Shown here: positions 36,401-51,400 of the stretch, piece by piece | How positions within the stretch are numbered: position 1 is the first letter of the stretch | Layout of the letters: each line of letters opens with the position of its first letter | Origin: Balanoglossus misakiensis | Lineage: Eukaryota; Hemichordata | Length of the DNA: 64,000 nucleotides | Assembly (NCBI GenBank): GCA_040954595.2 | Contig: CM082582.2 | Span: 3,906,001-3,970,000 of the forward strand | Reading direction: 5' to 3' | Notes under the pieces: model-generated | What the model was told of the DNA's origin: nothing | The model's database searches: none | Seen by the model: only the letters and a program-made list of their open reading frames with translations | Made by a program: the position numbers and the translations under genes

Positions 36401-39400
36401 TAAAAGTATGTAACCAGCGTGAGAGTTAAACATATCCTCTGTTACTTGTTACTTACTCCTGAATTATTATGATCCATATGTCATACATTGAGTTAGAACA
36501 TACATGTATAAGTTGCAATACTTGAATCTGATGTAATGTGTCTGCATTGCTGTTTAAGGCCGGCGTAAATTGTGTTATGTGAACTGCATTTGTCTCCACA
36601 GCTGATTTTAATCTGATATGATGTATCTATCATCCATACTGTACATGATGGGGTTTCATGATTTTCTGTACAGTGAAACCTGTCATTACGGACACCTCTC
36701 TAATCAGGACACCTCTCTATTAAGGACAGATTTTTCAAAACAAAAGTCACTGTTTGAATAGAAGATTACCTGTCTATTAAGGACACCTCTCTATTGAGGG
36801 CATATTTTCCAGATAGGTTTCACTGTATATAGAGTTCACATGCATGGAAATTTAGGCTACATAGAAGTACAGTTGCCTCTTATCACTGATAGTGACTGAG
36901 TGATAGTTACATAGAGAGAGAAACTGACATTTGCCGACTGATATGCAAGTAAGGTGGACATGTGTGTGTAGTGACAATGCTTACTGGTGACCATGGAGTT
37001 TAGCAATGTGCTGCAGTCAAAACTTGAAACTAGTGTCGGGGATTACCAAGATACGTACATTCTTAAATTAATTAAGTGAAAACTCTTTAAACTCTGTAAC
37101 TTTGACCAGTATCTTAGGACATACATGTACCTGTGTGTATCATTCAGTATTTTTCTGCACTTTAATTTTTTTATCAATGATATTTAACCACAGACAGACC
37201 ATATATATAAAATTTAGCAAGCTGGAGAGCTGCCATTCAGCATGGTACAGGGAATTAAAATTGATAGGGATACAAGTAGCGTAGTCAGAGAACAGAATTA
37301 AAATACAGGTATTATTAAATTACTCGGTCATGTATCGTTATTGGGTTCATGAAATAGAATTATATAGCTCAGTGAAGTGTGTTATAAAATCGCCAATTTC
37401 GTAAATACACACTATAATTTTATTTCCGTCCCCCAGGGAAATAACTTTGCATGTACCTTAATTAATTGACCACTCACAATTTCTGTATCTGCCTATTGTA
37501 TTTTACATACTAGTCCCCTACAAAATTCTCTGTATGTGATGAAGTTGAAATTCAATCAAAACTCAATCCCTAGTAAAGTCTAGTATGACTAATTTCATAA
37601 AACAAAAACATTTGGTTTTGATATTATTTTATGCATCTTTGCCACATTTTTGTGGATCTTTCCATGAAAGAAATAAAACGCACTGGTAGAAAATTAGAAA
37701 ATTTTCGCAAACAACTACATTGTATTATCAAGTAGAGTCAACATGAATCTCCCCATCCAAAATGGATGAGGGATGTTTACAATCTATATTGTTGATGTTG
37801 TCTCATAAAATAATTCTGTAGTTCAAGTACATGACCACCTGTAGGAATCTAACCATTGTGAGGTGATATTGGGTGTTATCTTTGAGCTGATTATCTTTGG
37901 TGATAAAATGAATGATAAAGGGTGATGGCAGTGTGGCTGATGGTGTTGAGAGCTAGTGCATAGGAGATCGGTGATAATCAGGGGTTCCCAACAGGAATGA
38001 TAAATCGTATATTGAACTGGTCTTCTCATCACAAGGACACAGCCACTTGATCAAAGGTAGCTGTGGTTCCAATTTCGTCAGCAGAATGATGGCCACATTG
38101 CCACCGCTGCGACCTGCTGAATGAGAGACTACAGTATATCTTTGAAGTGTAGGGTTTCTCTCGGTCGCTGTGGATATGGGCTTGGGTTACCCTGTATTTC
38201 CCAACTCCGGGCAGTACCTGTTGACTCCAAATCTTACATGTGGCTGTGTATGGTGAATGGCTCGGGTGGTGTACTCGTTGAGGTCAATGTACAGCAGCTT
38301 CCTCATTGAACTTGACTGAGATTCTGTGCAAGAAGATTTTCTGGATCTATCCATCTGTCCCATCTGCGTAGACAATGACAATGGTACCAGCCTATGTGAC
38401 ACATCCGGGTATGGTAGCTTAAGCCCTCATTCATTTCACTGTAAAAGTGTTGGTACGGTTCGGATAGAGATGGGTCTGGTTTATTACCAGTACATGTATG
38501 CATGCTGCTCTATGATGAATGCAACATACATGTAGCCATCTTCATTTCATCTCTTTTGCTTATTCAGCAAGACTGCAACTGTACATTTGACTATCAATTT
38601 GCCAGTTTTGATTAACATATATACAGTAAAACCTGTCTATTAAGTCAATAGAGAGGTGTCCTGAATAGACAGGTAAAATTCTATTCAAATTGCGACTTGA
38701 AAAATCTGTCCTTTATAGAGAGGTGTCCCTATATACATGTAGTGAGAAATGTCCATAATGACAGGTTTCACTGTAGTACCGGATATGTAGGTACATGTTT
38801 TGTATGTACTAAGTCACTAATTGAGTGAGTAGGTATTTTATGATTGCCTGATAGAATCTAATATGATACTTGATTGGTGTAATAGTTCCTTTGTTTGACA
38901 TGTTATTGAAAAGCGACTTTTATATTAGGGAAATATCTTATATACTTTTGTGGAGTTTTTAGGGCAGTTCTACTGTGTAGTTACATGTACATCTGGTTTG
39001 TAGTGGGTTTGTTCAAGGAAGTCTCTGTTATGTTAAATGCACCAATGGAATTTCAACTATGTTGTCTTTTTGTGTGTTGGCTTACTTGAATTATTATGAA
39101 AGGTTTTGGTGTTCAATGCTATGGAGGTTATATGAGGACATTCTTTTCGAACGTGTAATGGAACTAGTCTCATTCCCTGGTAAGTAAGAATGACACAGTA
39201 AGTTCCATTATTGGTTGACTGTTGAAAAATATAGGTAACTTACTAAGATTGAAAAAATATAAGAATTCAGTGTTTCTGTCACTGACAGGTACGAAAATGA
39301 CCTTTGACCCCATATTCAGCTACATGTACATGTATGATGTATGTCACATATGAAGGGAAACTGCTTAATGTCTTTTTAATGTGATTGCCAAAAAGTGCTT

Positions 39401-42400
39401 TTACTGAATAAAGTTCTAAATTCTACTCGATCTGCCTGTGAGAAAGCTCATACAGTAAGTTGTGTGTCAAAGTCTGCTGCAGATGCATATTAGAATCACA
39501 CAAGTGACCATAATACATGTATATGTACGTATAGTCAAGCAAACAGACATATTGGTTGGTATCCCAAGTTTCTGTTGCCGTGTACTTCAATATTTGATAT
39601 AATCTCCCTGTGTCCCTCCAAACAGACACCTGATGGTCATAAAACTTAATCTGTCAATACTTTATTGTAACTGTGTGACATCTTGTCCACAAATTATATT
39701 TTATTATATATTATTTACAAACCTGACCTTGAAATGAATCTCCATTTGGAGCATTGGACAGTTTTATAAGCATGGCATCCAGGCTATCTACTTTGCATAG
39801 AATGATATTTATTTGGCAGTACCAGGTCCCCTGTCAAATGATGCCATTCGCATGTTTGAAATATTAATATATCCTCCTTCTCCTTGCCAGAGAAGAATCC
39901 CCCCCCCCACATTTGAGACACCTGACATGAAAAGAAATGCCTGCAGCTAGCAATTGCCAAGTCTGGAAATCACCATCTGTAAATGACTAACCCCCCCCCC
40001 CCCCCCCCCCAAGCCCAACATTTGAGACACCTGACATAGAATTCATCTGGAACAGATACCTACATTTAAGTGTTACACTTAAATAGTCCAAGGTCTTAGA
40101 AACCAGAACATTTATGGAAGTACAAATGTATAGATAATGTTACATGACAAGTAGATAACAACTCCAAAACTGAGTAGACATCATTGTTATAAAACAGTTG
40201 CCAAGGTAATTGTATGTGAACATTGGCATGGATTCGGCATTCTTAGCATTTTTCTTCTAAAAGCAGACTCATAATACGTGTAAAATTTTAGTAAATTTAT
40301 AGGGCTTCTGCTAAAGACCAGAGAATGAATTGTCTATTATATAATTTTTAAAACTCAAGCTAGTGTTAGTTCATTCACAAAAAAGTTGATATTTCCTCAA
40401 AGCAAAAGTATGTTAGGGAGGCTGTCTAATATATCACCCAGCTTGTGCTATACGTCGCAAATTATACCCATATCTGGTGTATACCTGTCTTTGGTGGGGT
40501 TATTGTTAAAAATATAACGTGATTTTAAACATTTTCAACCTTTCAAAAGTATTTTCTATATAAGTACAACATTTGGATGGATTTTATCTCACAACAGGTG
40601 ATTTCATGAAACAATTGAAATTCTTTCTATGACCTCATCAGATCACAGAGTAGAGGTCACGTGGAGTCAAACAACATGCAGCAGTTTGAAATTCCAAAGA
40701 TAAACATGTTTTGTTGATTTACATTCCACCAGAAGTGAAAAACTTCTATTTTTGGGTGCCAAAAACCTTATCATTATTCCGAAGGGGATGGACTTTATTC
40801 TGGAGAGGAATTGATGCTGAAATCATGCTGTTATCTTTTTCAAAAGTCTGAAGTACATTTAGACAAGGAATCGGATGGTACAATGTACATGTGATTTGAC
40901 TACATACAAAATACCGGAGAGAGTATTCAACCACCTTAAAATGTATGCATGCATGCATGCATGAACAAGAGTGAATTTTGGACCATGTTAAAATGTAGTC
41001 AAGATGGTGCTGCTTGTTACCTCCACGATTTTTTGTTTCCATTTGATGTGTTTCTATCGTATTTGGTGTGTAGATGCATGTTGGACTCTAGGATTTTGTT
41101 GTCATTACCAAAATATGCAAATGAGCTGTAAAAATGATAAAAACTCAAGTTGGTTTGCATGTACCTTTTATAAAAAAAGATTTCATTTTGTTCGAATATG
41201 TGGAATTTGATACTTTTTTTCCAACTTTTATGTCAACAGTTTGCCTAATTGCTCTTTAATTTTGTGTGCAGGTTTCTTTCAGATTTGTCCAAATCATGGT
41301 GAAATTATCCATTTTGTAAGCAAGCATGTAAACAAATTCTGTCGCAGAGGTCTAGCTATTCTTTTCTTGTCTTGTTTAATTCTTCACTTGTGAAGTCAGA
41401 ATACTCATCATGCATTTAGGAACATCTTGTGACTTCCCAATTAGCATGATTGGCTGTGAAAGTAAAACAGCATTTAATTGTCATCTTGTAGTACACTGTC
41501 ATTGTGTGGGGGTGACGGAACCCATTAGTGAAACTATCCACCAATTGTTACTCACACTCTTCCCCTCCAAGTGTAATCAAGCTGAAATGAATGAATGGGG
41601 TACCTTACAGACAGCACCTAATTGGTAGAACAATAGCCAGGAATAGACAACACTACCATACTACAAAGGAACATGAGTGAAAAAAGACGCATTCTTTTTC
41701 AGCTTTATCTATAAACAGATGGATTAACTTGATAAATGTTTCAATTGAATACAAAGGCTTTGCACCTCAAATCATTGTGTCAACAAAAACTAATGCGAGA
41801 ACCAGGGATTGAAAATTGCCCCTTTAACCCCTTCACCACCATGGTTCAGTCCAAACCTATTGTTTTCTATGGTAAGGTTGGACCTCTGAAGAGGGAACTG
41901 GGGGTGAAAGGGTTGAAAGAGTTGATCGAATGTATGATGAGAGATAGACCTTCACGCAACAGCTATAAAGATGACAACAGTTGTTCTAGCCCTGAAATTC
42001 CTTCTATTGTCTGCAGGACAGTGAAAGTTGTAAAGATTCACAATAGAAAAAGTTTAAATACATCGAGAGTATTGCATAAAACCCAGACATACAGTGTATC
42101 GTAATGCCTTCTGGTGATTAGGTAAAAGTGTGAAAGAGCCAGATTTGCTGTTTTTATAGGAACCCTATTGTGTGTCTGTATATTCAAGTATTGTCTTGTT
42201 CATTATTACTTGGTGATGCGACTACATGTAGTACCCATTTTTGTAAGACTTTACAAGAAATCTATTTCACTGTCATTTGGCTGTAGGTTGAAAGAAATCA
42301 TCGGCAATATGAGAAGTCTTTAATGAAAGTCTTTGTAATTTTACTAGTATTGATCCTAATGACAAAGGGAATTTAATTAAGGGAAAATTTTCCTTTTAAA

Positions 42401-45400
42401 ACCCTTTAGCCACTGTGGTTTGGCTCAAATCCATTGTTTCCCATAGCAAACCTGAACCTCTACTGGGAGTGAAAGGGTTAAACATGCTGTCAATTGCCAA
42501 TGCAAATACCAGCTTTATTTTGCTGGCCACAAGAAAGTAATTAGCAGTATGGATCACTTTGCTACATGTATGTGATATTTAGGGTTTATTACACGAATTT
42601 TGGTCGATAACGCCTCGTATTCGAGTGATGTCTGTATTTTGATGAGTTGCGGAAGTGGACACTTCACATATTCTGGGTGTTTATGGATTTATGGTCGATT
42701 CATAGTTGTGTTATCAAAACAGTATGTGGACTTATGTAGTCTGTAGAAACACAGTGAAGTGTGAATTGATAATCACATGGCTGACTGGCTCAATGTCACA
42801 CATCAGTTTTCCGGTTTCTAAAATTGTGTAATGGCAGAAGCAAGAAAACAAAAACAAAGGACATGCAGGTATTCTTGACCAGTGAAGTGGCTTTGATTGC
42901 TAATAACATTTTCTAATTTGGTTTGCAAAGGTAATTCCTATTTTTGTGACCTCAATATTTAAGATACTGAGCTGTTATCTTGGGAGCATTGTGATGATAG
43001 AGAACAAAAGATCACAATGGAATTGTCCTAGGTCTTGTCTCAATACCTGTGTAGTGAGTAAGTGGTGTTATGCTGTAAGCACATACCGTATCAGAGTGGT
43101 CATTGAACTATTGCCATTGACAGATCTTGTTTATCAAGTCTTAAGAAGGCATGCCAGGTATGTCCAGCACCTAGATATCATGTGATGTTTACTTAATCAA
43201 ATTGTTTTGTGTGTTTGGGAGATATTTTTGTTGACTTAAGCTCAATTTATAATAGTTGGACCTCCTATTTTTTTTTTACAAACACTATAATTTATTGGAA
43301 ATAAATTAATATAATGCAAATATTATTTTGATGACAAAAACACCACTATAACATATACATGTATGGGGAATGATTGACATGTGATGCTGAAAGAAAGCTG
43401 TACATAGGATATGCAAGTCAAAATTGGTAATGCTACTTGTTTTGATATTTCAGATCATGAGCGATAACTACTGTTAGCATATATTTTTTGAAGTCTAAAT
43501 CTCAGCTACCGGAAATGATAATTATTCCCACCATTATCCTGTATTTTGCCTTACAGACCGAGTCACGTCACTATCTCATTCCACAAAGCTGATATTCGAT
43601 CATGCGTACGAAGTGATATAAATGATATACATGTAATATTGTTCACATGATTAGGTGTGGACCAGTTAAAGAGCTGTTTATTTGTAGATTGTAGAATTTA
43701 GAGAACATCTGTTCCATTACCGGGATATGAGATTTATATTTAATTTTTATTAAAAGTGCAGTGACAGTAACTAGTAGGAACATCGCGTTTTTCTGGACTT
43801 GAAAGATTATGACGGTAGGGATAAAAAGGGAGTACATGTATGCAGCTCGCTTACGAAAAGTGAGAAAGGCTCAAGTTTCCTAAGACAGTTTGTTGGTTCG
43901 GAAGTTCTTACAAAAGTGGGGAGGTGTCGATTTTCCAGAGTCAAATGTTGAAATGGGTACAGAAAACCAGGAATGACAGCATGTAAGATTTTTGTATCTT
44001 GATAGCTGCTTTCTGATTGGTCAAACTTTTGTATGACCTCGAGGGCGCTTTCTACATTAAATATCAATGATCACTGCCATACAGTGCTGATCATGTCTAC
44101 CAATTAACAACTGATATGGCTAATATAGCACTGGAAATTTTAGAACAAAGTGCTGCTGGACCCTTTGTGTTTGTTTGCATTCTTCCAGAATCCTATTTTT
44201 AGTCCTTCTAATCACCTACAAGTAGAGAACATACACAGTTAATAGGATTAATCAGTGTTGTGAGATAAACAATATGGACAGTTATTTCTTTTGTGTACCC
44301 AGGTGTTGGGTATGAGATTGTCAGATGTGTTGGCCAGGTCCTTCTGTTCTTAGCCCAGAGACACAGGCCTCGATCTAGAATACAACGCCCGGTGACAGTC
44401 GAGAAATTTCCTGCTGAGCTGAAAGATAGTAGCCCTGGCAACGATCAGGGTCGCTTAGTAACGAATGGATAACGAGTGATCTATCAAATGTTGACGGGCG
44501 CCAGTGGTTGGATGATATAATTAACAAAGCTTGGTAAATCACTCCCACACCCCGTCACGGGAATTTCACACATGACTCCACCTCTATTTCCTTATTTAGA
44601 ATGCGATGATGTCATTTGGTTTACATTGAGTGACCAATTAGCTTACACACAAGATTTACCACCCGTGTCGTTCTGCGCACAGAATTCGGTGCGTAAATAG
44701 AGACTGTCACCGGGCGTTCCTTTTCCCCTACTACGCCTGTGTCTCCGGGCTATTCTGTTCTGGTCTTTTCAAATCTTTGATATCAGAATATGGTGCGAAA
44801 TTCCTAACTTTTGGCCGAATGTGAATATTTTGAGTTGAGATTTATGCAACTTCTTCAGCCTGGTACTCAATGAAATGATGGAAAAACTTTTATGCTAATT
44901 AATTTGATGCTGTGGGATGTGAGTTGATGAACGATAAAATGAGATGAGATTGTAATCCATGTAATTACATTGTACAGTACTTCTTTCTGCATTGTCTTTG
45001 AAATTTGAAATTAGGTCATATCTTGTTTAATCAACAAAAAGTCCTGTGCAAAGTAAATATTATGTAAGTATCAATAATTAAAAATGTCAGTGTGTGTACA
45101 AAGTAACAGATAGACAGATTTGATGTTGGAGTGAAGCCCAAACATGCACCAAGTGTAACCCTGTACCATGCTGTGATAATGGTGCCTTGGTACATACATG
45201 TAATCCATACATTCTAGTCTGTCCAGGCCTTGCAAAATGACAGCGTTTATATCAAACGCAGACATATGACACATACCGTACACCCACTCAAACATACCAC
45301 GTACAAAGAATAAAAGCCCCCAAATAACAGGAAATTCTACGTTGTGAGGACAAACATCAAAGTACATGTATTTGAATTGAGTTGAATCTCACAGACGATA

Positions 45401-48400
45401 GTGTCATATTCTGCTTCTAGTTATCTGTATAAAATATATATGTACTTTCTCTTGTTGGATGTCAACCATTCTTGTTTTGGTGTACATGTAAGTATATGTA
45501 CATGTATGTAGTTGAATCCCAGTGCCAAAGAGTAAACGTAAATTCCCCACTTAAATCTGACAGTGTGGTGGAGTAGTGTTCTGCTGTGGTTTATGACTGT
45601 AATCTAAAAGTAAGTATTTGTACACAGCTGTGTTGATTCAGGAAATCATGGAGTGTACTTGGCAAAACCAACAATACCACCTTCAGTTTATTTGTTGCCT
45701 ACTGTCAAGTTGTTGGCTGTGACCTTAACTGAAGGTCAATTGGTACTCACCATGGCAACTAAGAGACAGCCAGATCGGCTGTGGTTGATCATTCTCAGGT
45801 CATCTGTGGTTGCAGCCTGTCATTGCTTTGCCAGTGCTGTTAGATTTATACTGTGATGTTTAATTGGTCCCCATGCACGGACAAAGTTTGTGTTGGGGGT
45901 GTGCTTTGCAAAACTTTCAAACTGTTGCACATACTGTATCACCAGGGTATTCAGTGTGTAGATGAATTATGTACTGTGACTGAAGATGAGATTTTGTTCA
46001 ATTGAGGTTATCCCTACCAAAAATATGCAAATAAGACAAACTGAGAAAATTGTAAAAAGTCAAGAACTCCAACAGTCTGGTCATAACAAGACATATCCAA
46101 GACACATAAAGTAGGGCTTATAGGTCAGGGTGATATGCTTAATTTATGATGTGTCCATGCCCATGTTGATAACTTGCAACTGTTCATCGTAGGTTGGTTT
46201 GATCAATTTCTGTCAAATGACGCGAGGTTGTGTGTATATACAATTGTACACTGCCATGTAACCTTTTGGAATTTTTTGGCATCTGTAATATTGTTCATGG
46301 CCTGCCACACAGAACTCTGCTATTTATTTTTGTATTAAATTCAGCTTTTTTGCATTTTGGGAAAGGTGTTCATTTTCTAGAGCAACAAGTCTCTTCATAC
46401 AAGTTCTCTTGCCTGTTCAGTGTGATAACAGTAAACATGTGTCCGACATTGTGACCTTTCACTGAATTGGAGTCAGTGACCTGAATGACCTGGTGGTCAA
46501 TAAATTAAACTGGTTTGTTTGTTGCAACGATTCAAAGAAGGGAGCCATTCTAGAGATTCACATTTAGAAAGGTTAATATAGAACAGATGTTTATAATATT
46601 TAATATGAATTTTCTGATATCTCTTCTATGCTGCTTTTTCATCTCCTCATTTGTATTCCTAGACAACTACATCAACTGTGTCTGCTTGTATCTCATTATT
46701 GAACAGATAATTTTGCTGAGATTAAATGACAAGTGTACAGGGCACTTGTTTTTGTACAGGGTGCATTTTAGATAAGGGAATTAGGACCTGTTGATCTTAA
46801 CCCTTTCACCCCCAGTTCCCTCTATACATGTAGAGGTTCCAACCTTACCATAGAAAACAATGGATTTTGACTGAACCATGAAGGTGAAAGGGTTAAAGGT
46901 CCACTATGTGCATCTGTAACTTATGACTATTTTTTCAGTGTTTTTAGCTACTATAGACAATAGTCTGTCTGTCCAGCTGCTTGATTGCCCATCTGCCTGA
47001 CAGCTTGTCTGTTCTTGTACTCACAACATTACATGTAGCTCTGATCATGTAATGCATTTATAATCATAAATGTACATGGAAAACGGAGCTACTGAGATTG
47101 TAAGATAGATGAGACAAGACAGGTGCAACTCTTCCATGACTGATACGACTTTTTCTTACGAAGTTTAAAAAAGGTGAATTAATGTTGACCTTCTTGTATA
47201 ACTGTGAACGTGTACAGTGTACCATGATGACAGGTTTTTGTGAATACTGTATTTGAATTTTGAAAAGTAGAAAGTTCAAAATAAATGTGATGAATAAAGA
47301 GAAGGTCAGAAACTCATATTGGAATGTTGATTAAACCAAACAGGACACGGAGTATTTACAATTGAAGTCAACTCATAAACATTCACTCGAGGACATTTTT
47401 GTTTTGGTGGTCAGAACATTTCCTGAAATGCCTTTTACTTCCTTCCTGATATCTGGATAATGCGTATGCTTTGTTGATATCGTCCATTTCTCCTGGCCTA
47501 TCGTCCATTTCTGCTAGCCTCGGGATAGAAACTGAGAATGTTCTACTCTCCCAAATCTTGGCTTCTTTTTGTGATAATAATCAACTAATGGGAACATTTC
47601 AAGTATGATGTCATGATAGGAATTATTGTGCCCATGTGTTAGTCATATGCAACGCAGCTTTCTGTGTGATGTCTTCCGCACATATCTTCCGAAGAATTTA
47701 TAGCGGAAGATATGTATGTAGTTATTTATTTTGTTTGTAGTTATGTTTCCTATGTTTATTAATGTGTAAGATTTTATTGACCCTGAAAGCATGCTTTGAG
47801 CAGAGTGAATTGTTTGTTGTATACCATAAGGGTGACCTTTTTTGTTTCAACTTCTATTTTTCTAAGCTTTTGACACGGTGGGTAGGTGGGGGTTGCTTTG
47901 ATAATTAAAATATATGATCCATGACATTGGTTCTGAACCATGCAATCTTGAAAAGCGAGGGGAGACTGGCGGGTCAGGAAACTGAACAGTGCCCTCTTGT
48001 GGTGAATAAATGTAATGTCTGTGTTATGATGGCAGAGACAATGATGAGACAAAAGCCATGAAAGATGCAGAGGTCATCATATATCATCAGTATTGTTTAT
48101 AACTAGAGACATGAGAATGAACACATCTATGGGGTGGTAATGTGTTTACCACATTGACTTTATTTTTGCAGACATTGAAATACTAGTGTCATAAGTTGTT
48201 GACGTCACACCCTCACCATGGCAACGTTTCTGGTTGATATATAGAGTTGGATAAATTTAGACTGTGAACGCATGTTTTAATTCATCTTTTTCTGTGATTG
48301 GAAGTTATAACAGTGTCAGACATGACAGCATATTAAACCAATGAGCTAAAGCAAATTTTGCATCTTGTAAACATATGAAATTGAGTGTTCTTGAGTTACA

Positions 48401-51400
48401 CATCTATAACCCCAGGACACTGAGAAAGCTAAGTGCAGGAAGACCATTCCAGACAGTTTGACTAGTCGCTGACTCAGGACAGGGATTTGGAATCGGAATA
48501 GTCCAGTTATTATTCATATACTGTACGGTCGGATATCCATTTGTGTGATTCTATACCAACCAGAGGAATTCTGAGTTTGCTGTGGACATATGTGCTATAC
48601 ACTGTATTGGTCTTTGTAAAAATATTACTGTCAGTAGTCGTATAGTGATTTGCAAAGCTACAAAATGGTTTTAATATTATCAGTGCAGTCCAGAATGAAA
48701 TTGCATCAAGGTATTTTCTACATAAATTACGCTTCTATTTCTTTAAATGTCATTCTCATTCACAATAATGTCACTTTAATTAAGGGACTGCTACGAAATT
48801 AAGGCACTGTCATTTTGTCTTATGGGACAACATGGCTTTATCTCTGTGTCATCCTCACACCCAATATATTGACACGTTCACATCTTCATCACTGGCCTTT
48901 CTCAGTTTACAGGATGTTGACTTTCTCCATTTAGGCCAAAGTCCAAATGTTCTCCGTCTTAGTAAAGACATGTGTTGCCATCCATCACATTCTGATTTGC
49001 CAACTTCTGACGTCTTGACTGTTTGTCCTTAGGTGTCATCAGGATATGACTGTAGACAGCAAAAAAAGTCAAGGCTCACAACCAGTAACTTTACCCAATG
49101 TCAGGGATAATTAGTACCATAAAGTATAATGAATTCTTTATGTGGCATGCATGCATGTAAAGTAAAACTTTCACTACACAGTAAAACCTGTCTATACCGA
49201 ACACAAAAGGAAATGAAGAAATTGTTCAGTTTGTAGAGGTGTCTGGTTTATAGAGGTTCCTTTAACATGCGGATTCCACATTAGACAATGTTTGGTGTAG
49301 ATGGTTTTACTTTATATGTATCTCAATAGTGAGTTATGTATGGGTGTCTCAAAACACATTGTGCGACAAGAAAGTGCTAGTCGCACTTTGAGGGAAATGC
49401 TATCTGCGACCACTAGCACTTTGATTCTGCGACCACTAGCACTTTGATTCTGCGACCACTAGCACTTGCATTCTGCGACCACTAGCACTTTGATTCTGCG
49501 ACCACTAGCACTTGCATTCTACTACAAGATTTTTTATTGGTTGTGTAACTTATGTGCGCAATTAATACCCCATTGACAGTAACGAGGTGTGAACGATTCG
49601 ACAAGGCAACGTCAATGCCCGATGCTTTCCCGGCCGATCCCAAGTTCGTCACGTTGATAAGTGCGGCAGTCATTGATCGAGTTAACAAAGCAAATGCCCC
49701 GGCCGTTGCGTCGCCTTTCCGTACTGTTTGTACAAACATGCAACCACAACTGTACATGAAAAAACTAGCTGCGTATTGCTCTCAGACTAAAACATCAATG
49801 CAATGAGAAAACGTTGATAAAACATTATTTATATAGACAGAATAAAGGAAAAAGTTTATTAACGTAAGTACTGTACTCGATCGTATCGGCATCTTTAACA
49901 CGCAAAGGTCACGGGTTCATGTGGGCGCGCACAACACTTAACTGCACTCATGCTACAGAAATACACACAGTCGTTTTTCAACATAAAAATATTACCTTTA
50001 TTTAGACATAAAACCGCTAAAGGCAAGTATACCGATCACGGAAGCAAGTAGTCAGATTCATCGAGCGATTCATCTGATGAGTGCAGCGCGACCTTGACCA
50101 TATTCTACGATGTCAAAGGTCAGGTCATTCAAAAATGGCGATTGTGTTGTCATCGCATCGCAAATGCGCATTTCGCGCTCGTTTAATAGCTAGTTTTACT
50201 CAGCTACAAAAATCGACAAACCAGAGTTCTTATTAAAGTCGGTGTAAAATCAGACTTGGATATGATCTAGTAGAAATGAAAGGTCAGTATTTAACCAAAC
50301 GGAAATTACGTGGATCGTGTATTTTGTACATGACACGAGTACAACATATCAAGTTATCATCTTGAAAGAAAGTTGAATGTCGCGATACTTTCAAAACCCC
50401 TCGATCGATACGACTGTGCTTTTTGAAACTGGTTTTTATTCAAGCTTGTTGGTCGCAAATGATCACAGCGCACAATGCAAGTACCAGTGGTCGCAGAATC
50501 AAAGTGCTAGTGGTCGCAGAATCAAAGTGCTAGTGGTCGCAGATAGCATTTCCCTCAAAGTGCGACTAGCACTTTCTTGTCGCACAATGTGTTTTGAGAC
50601 ACCCGTATATACCTGCAATAGTCTAGAATCCAGGCACACAAAAAACACACAAGTCTGGATTCTAGACTAGTATCTCAAATACTGACTGTGACATTATTAT
50701 TTATTCTGAGATATTTTCTTGATCACTTGAAAGATTAACTGTAATTTAAAAATCTTGTTAGTGCTTCTAGTCCTGAGAAGCAATCATTGAATTGCATCAG
50801 CCTTCATGACATGCGTGTAAACAGTGAGGTTGTGTATTTTGAAGGCCTAAAAATTGCACCAGTTATATGATATGCTTAGCCTGTAATCAGACTATGAATA
50901 GCAGAGAGAATATTGTTGCCGCCACGGCTGCCTGAGCAGTGCGTTAGTCTAAGAAGAAACACATGTAATCATGCCAGATTTAATTTTGTTATTAAAACTT
51001 TTGGAACAATTTCAAGGTTTCAGATGGATTCCAGCTATTTAATTTGGTCTTGCAAAATTTGTCACATTTTAATAAAGCAAATGAACAGAATAAGTTTTGC
51101 AATGTCCATTATCAATTGTACTGCATGACTATACTGTAGTTTAGTGTAGACTGGAAATATGATTAGCATTATTTATCTGCAACAGGTAATCTTTTTGTAA
51201 TATTAAAGCTTGAACTCGGTGAATTTTTAAAAGTTTTAATAATTGTACTGTAATCTTATAGTGCCAGCATCTGCAATAAGTGATTCAAAGAGTTAGACTT
51301 CCACACTGCACATAACAAGAATGCTTGGTATTTTTTCCACAACTTCATGACAAAACCTGAGTGGGCAGCTTTTTATTTCCACTTGACAGCACAGAACAGT

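Noticed and set aside
45745-45860. Frame reading LIILRSSVV, slightly like the missing FHOD segment
   Set aside because: The match is limited to IILR, with no acceptor or donor at the required positions.
49379-49515. Regular 25-bp repeats that could be mistaken for a CRISPR array
   Set aside because: They are direct repeats without unique spacers, mirrored at the other end of a transposon, in an animal genome.
49552-49806. 84-codon open frame within the 1.26-kb element, with an overlapping frame on the other strand
   Set aside because: Both strands are open in the same stretch, a sign of GC-rich composition rather than coding; no recognisable domain.
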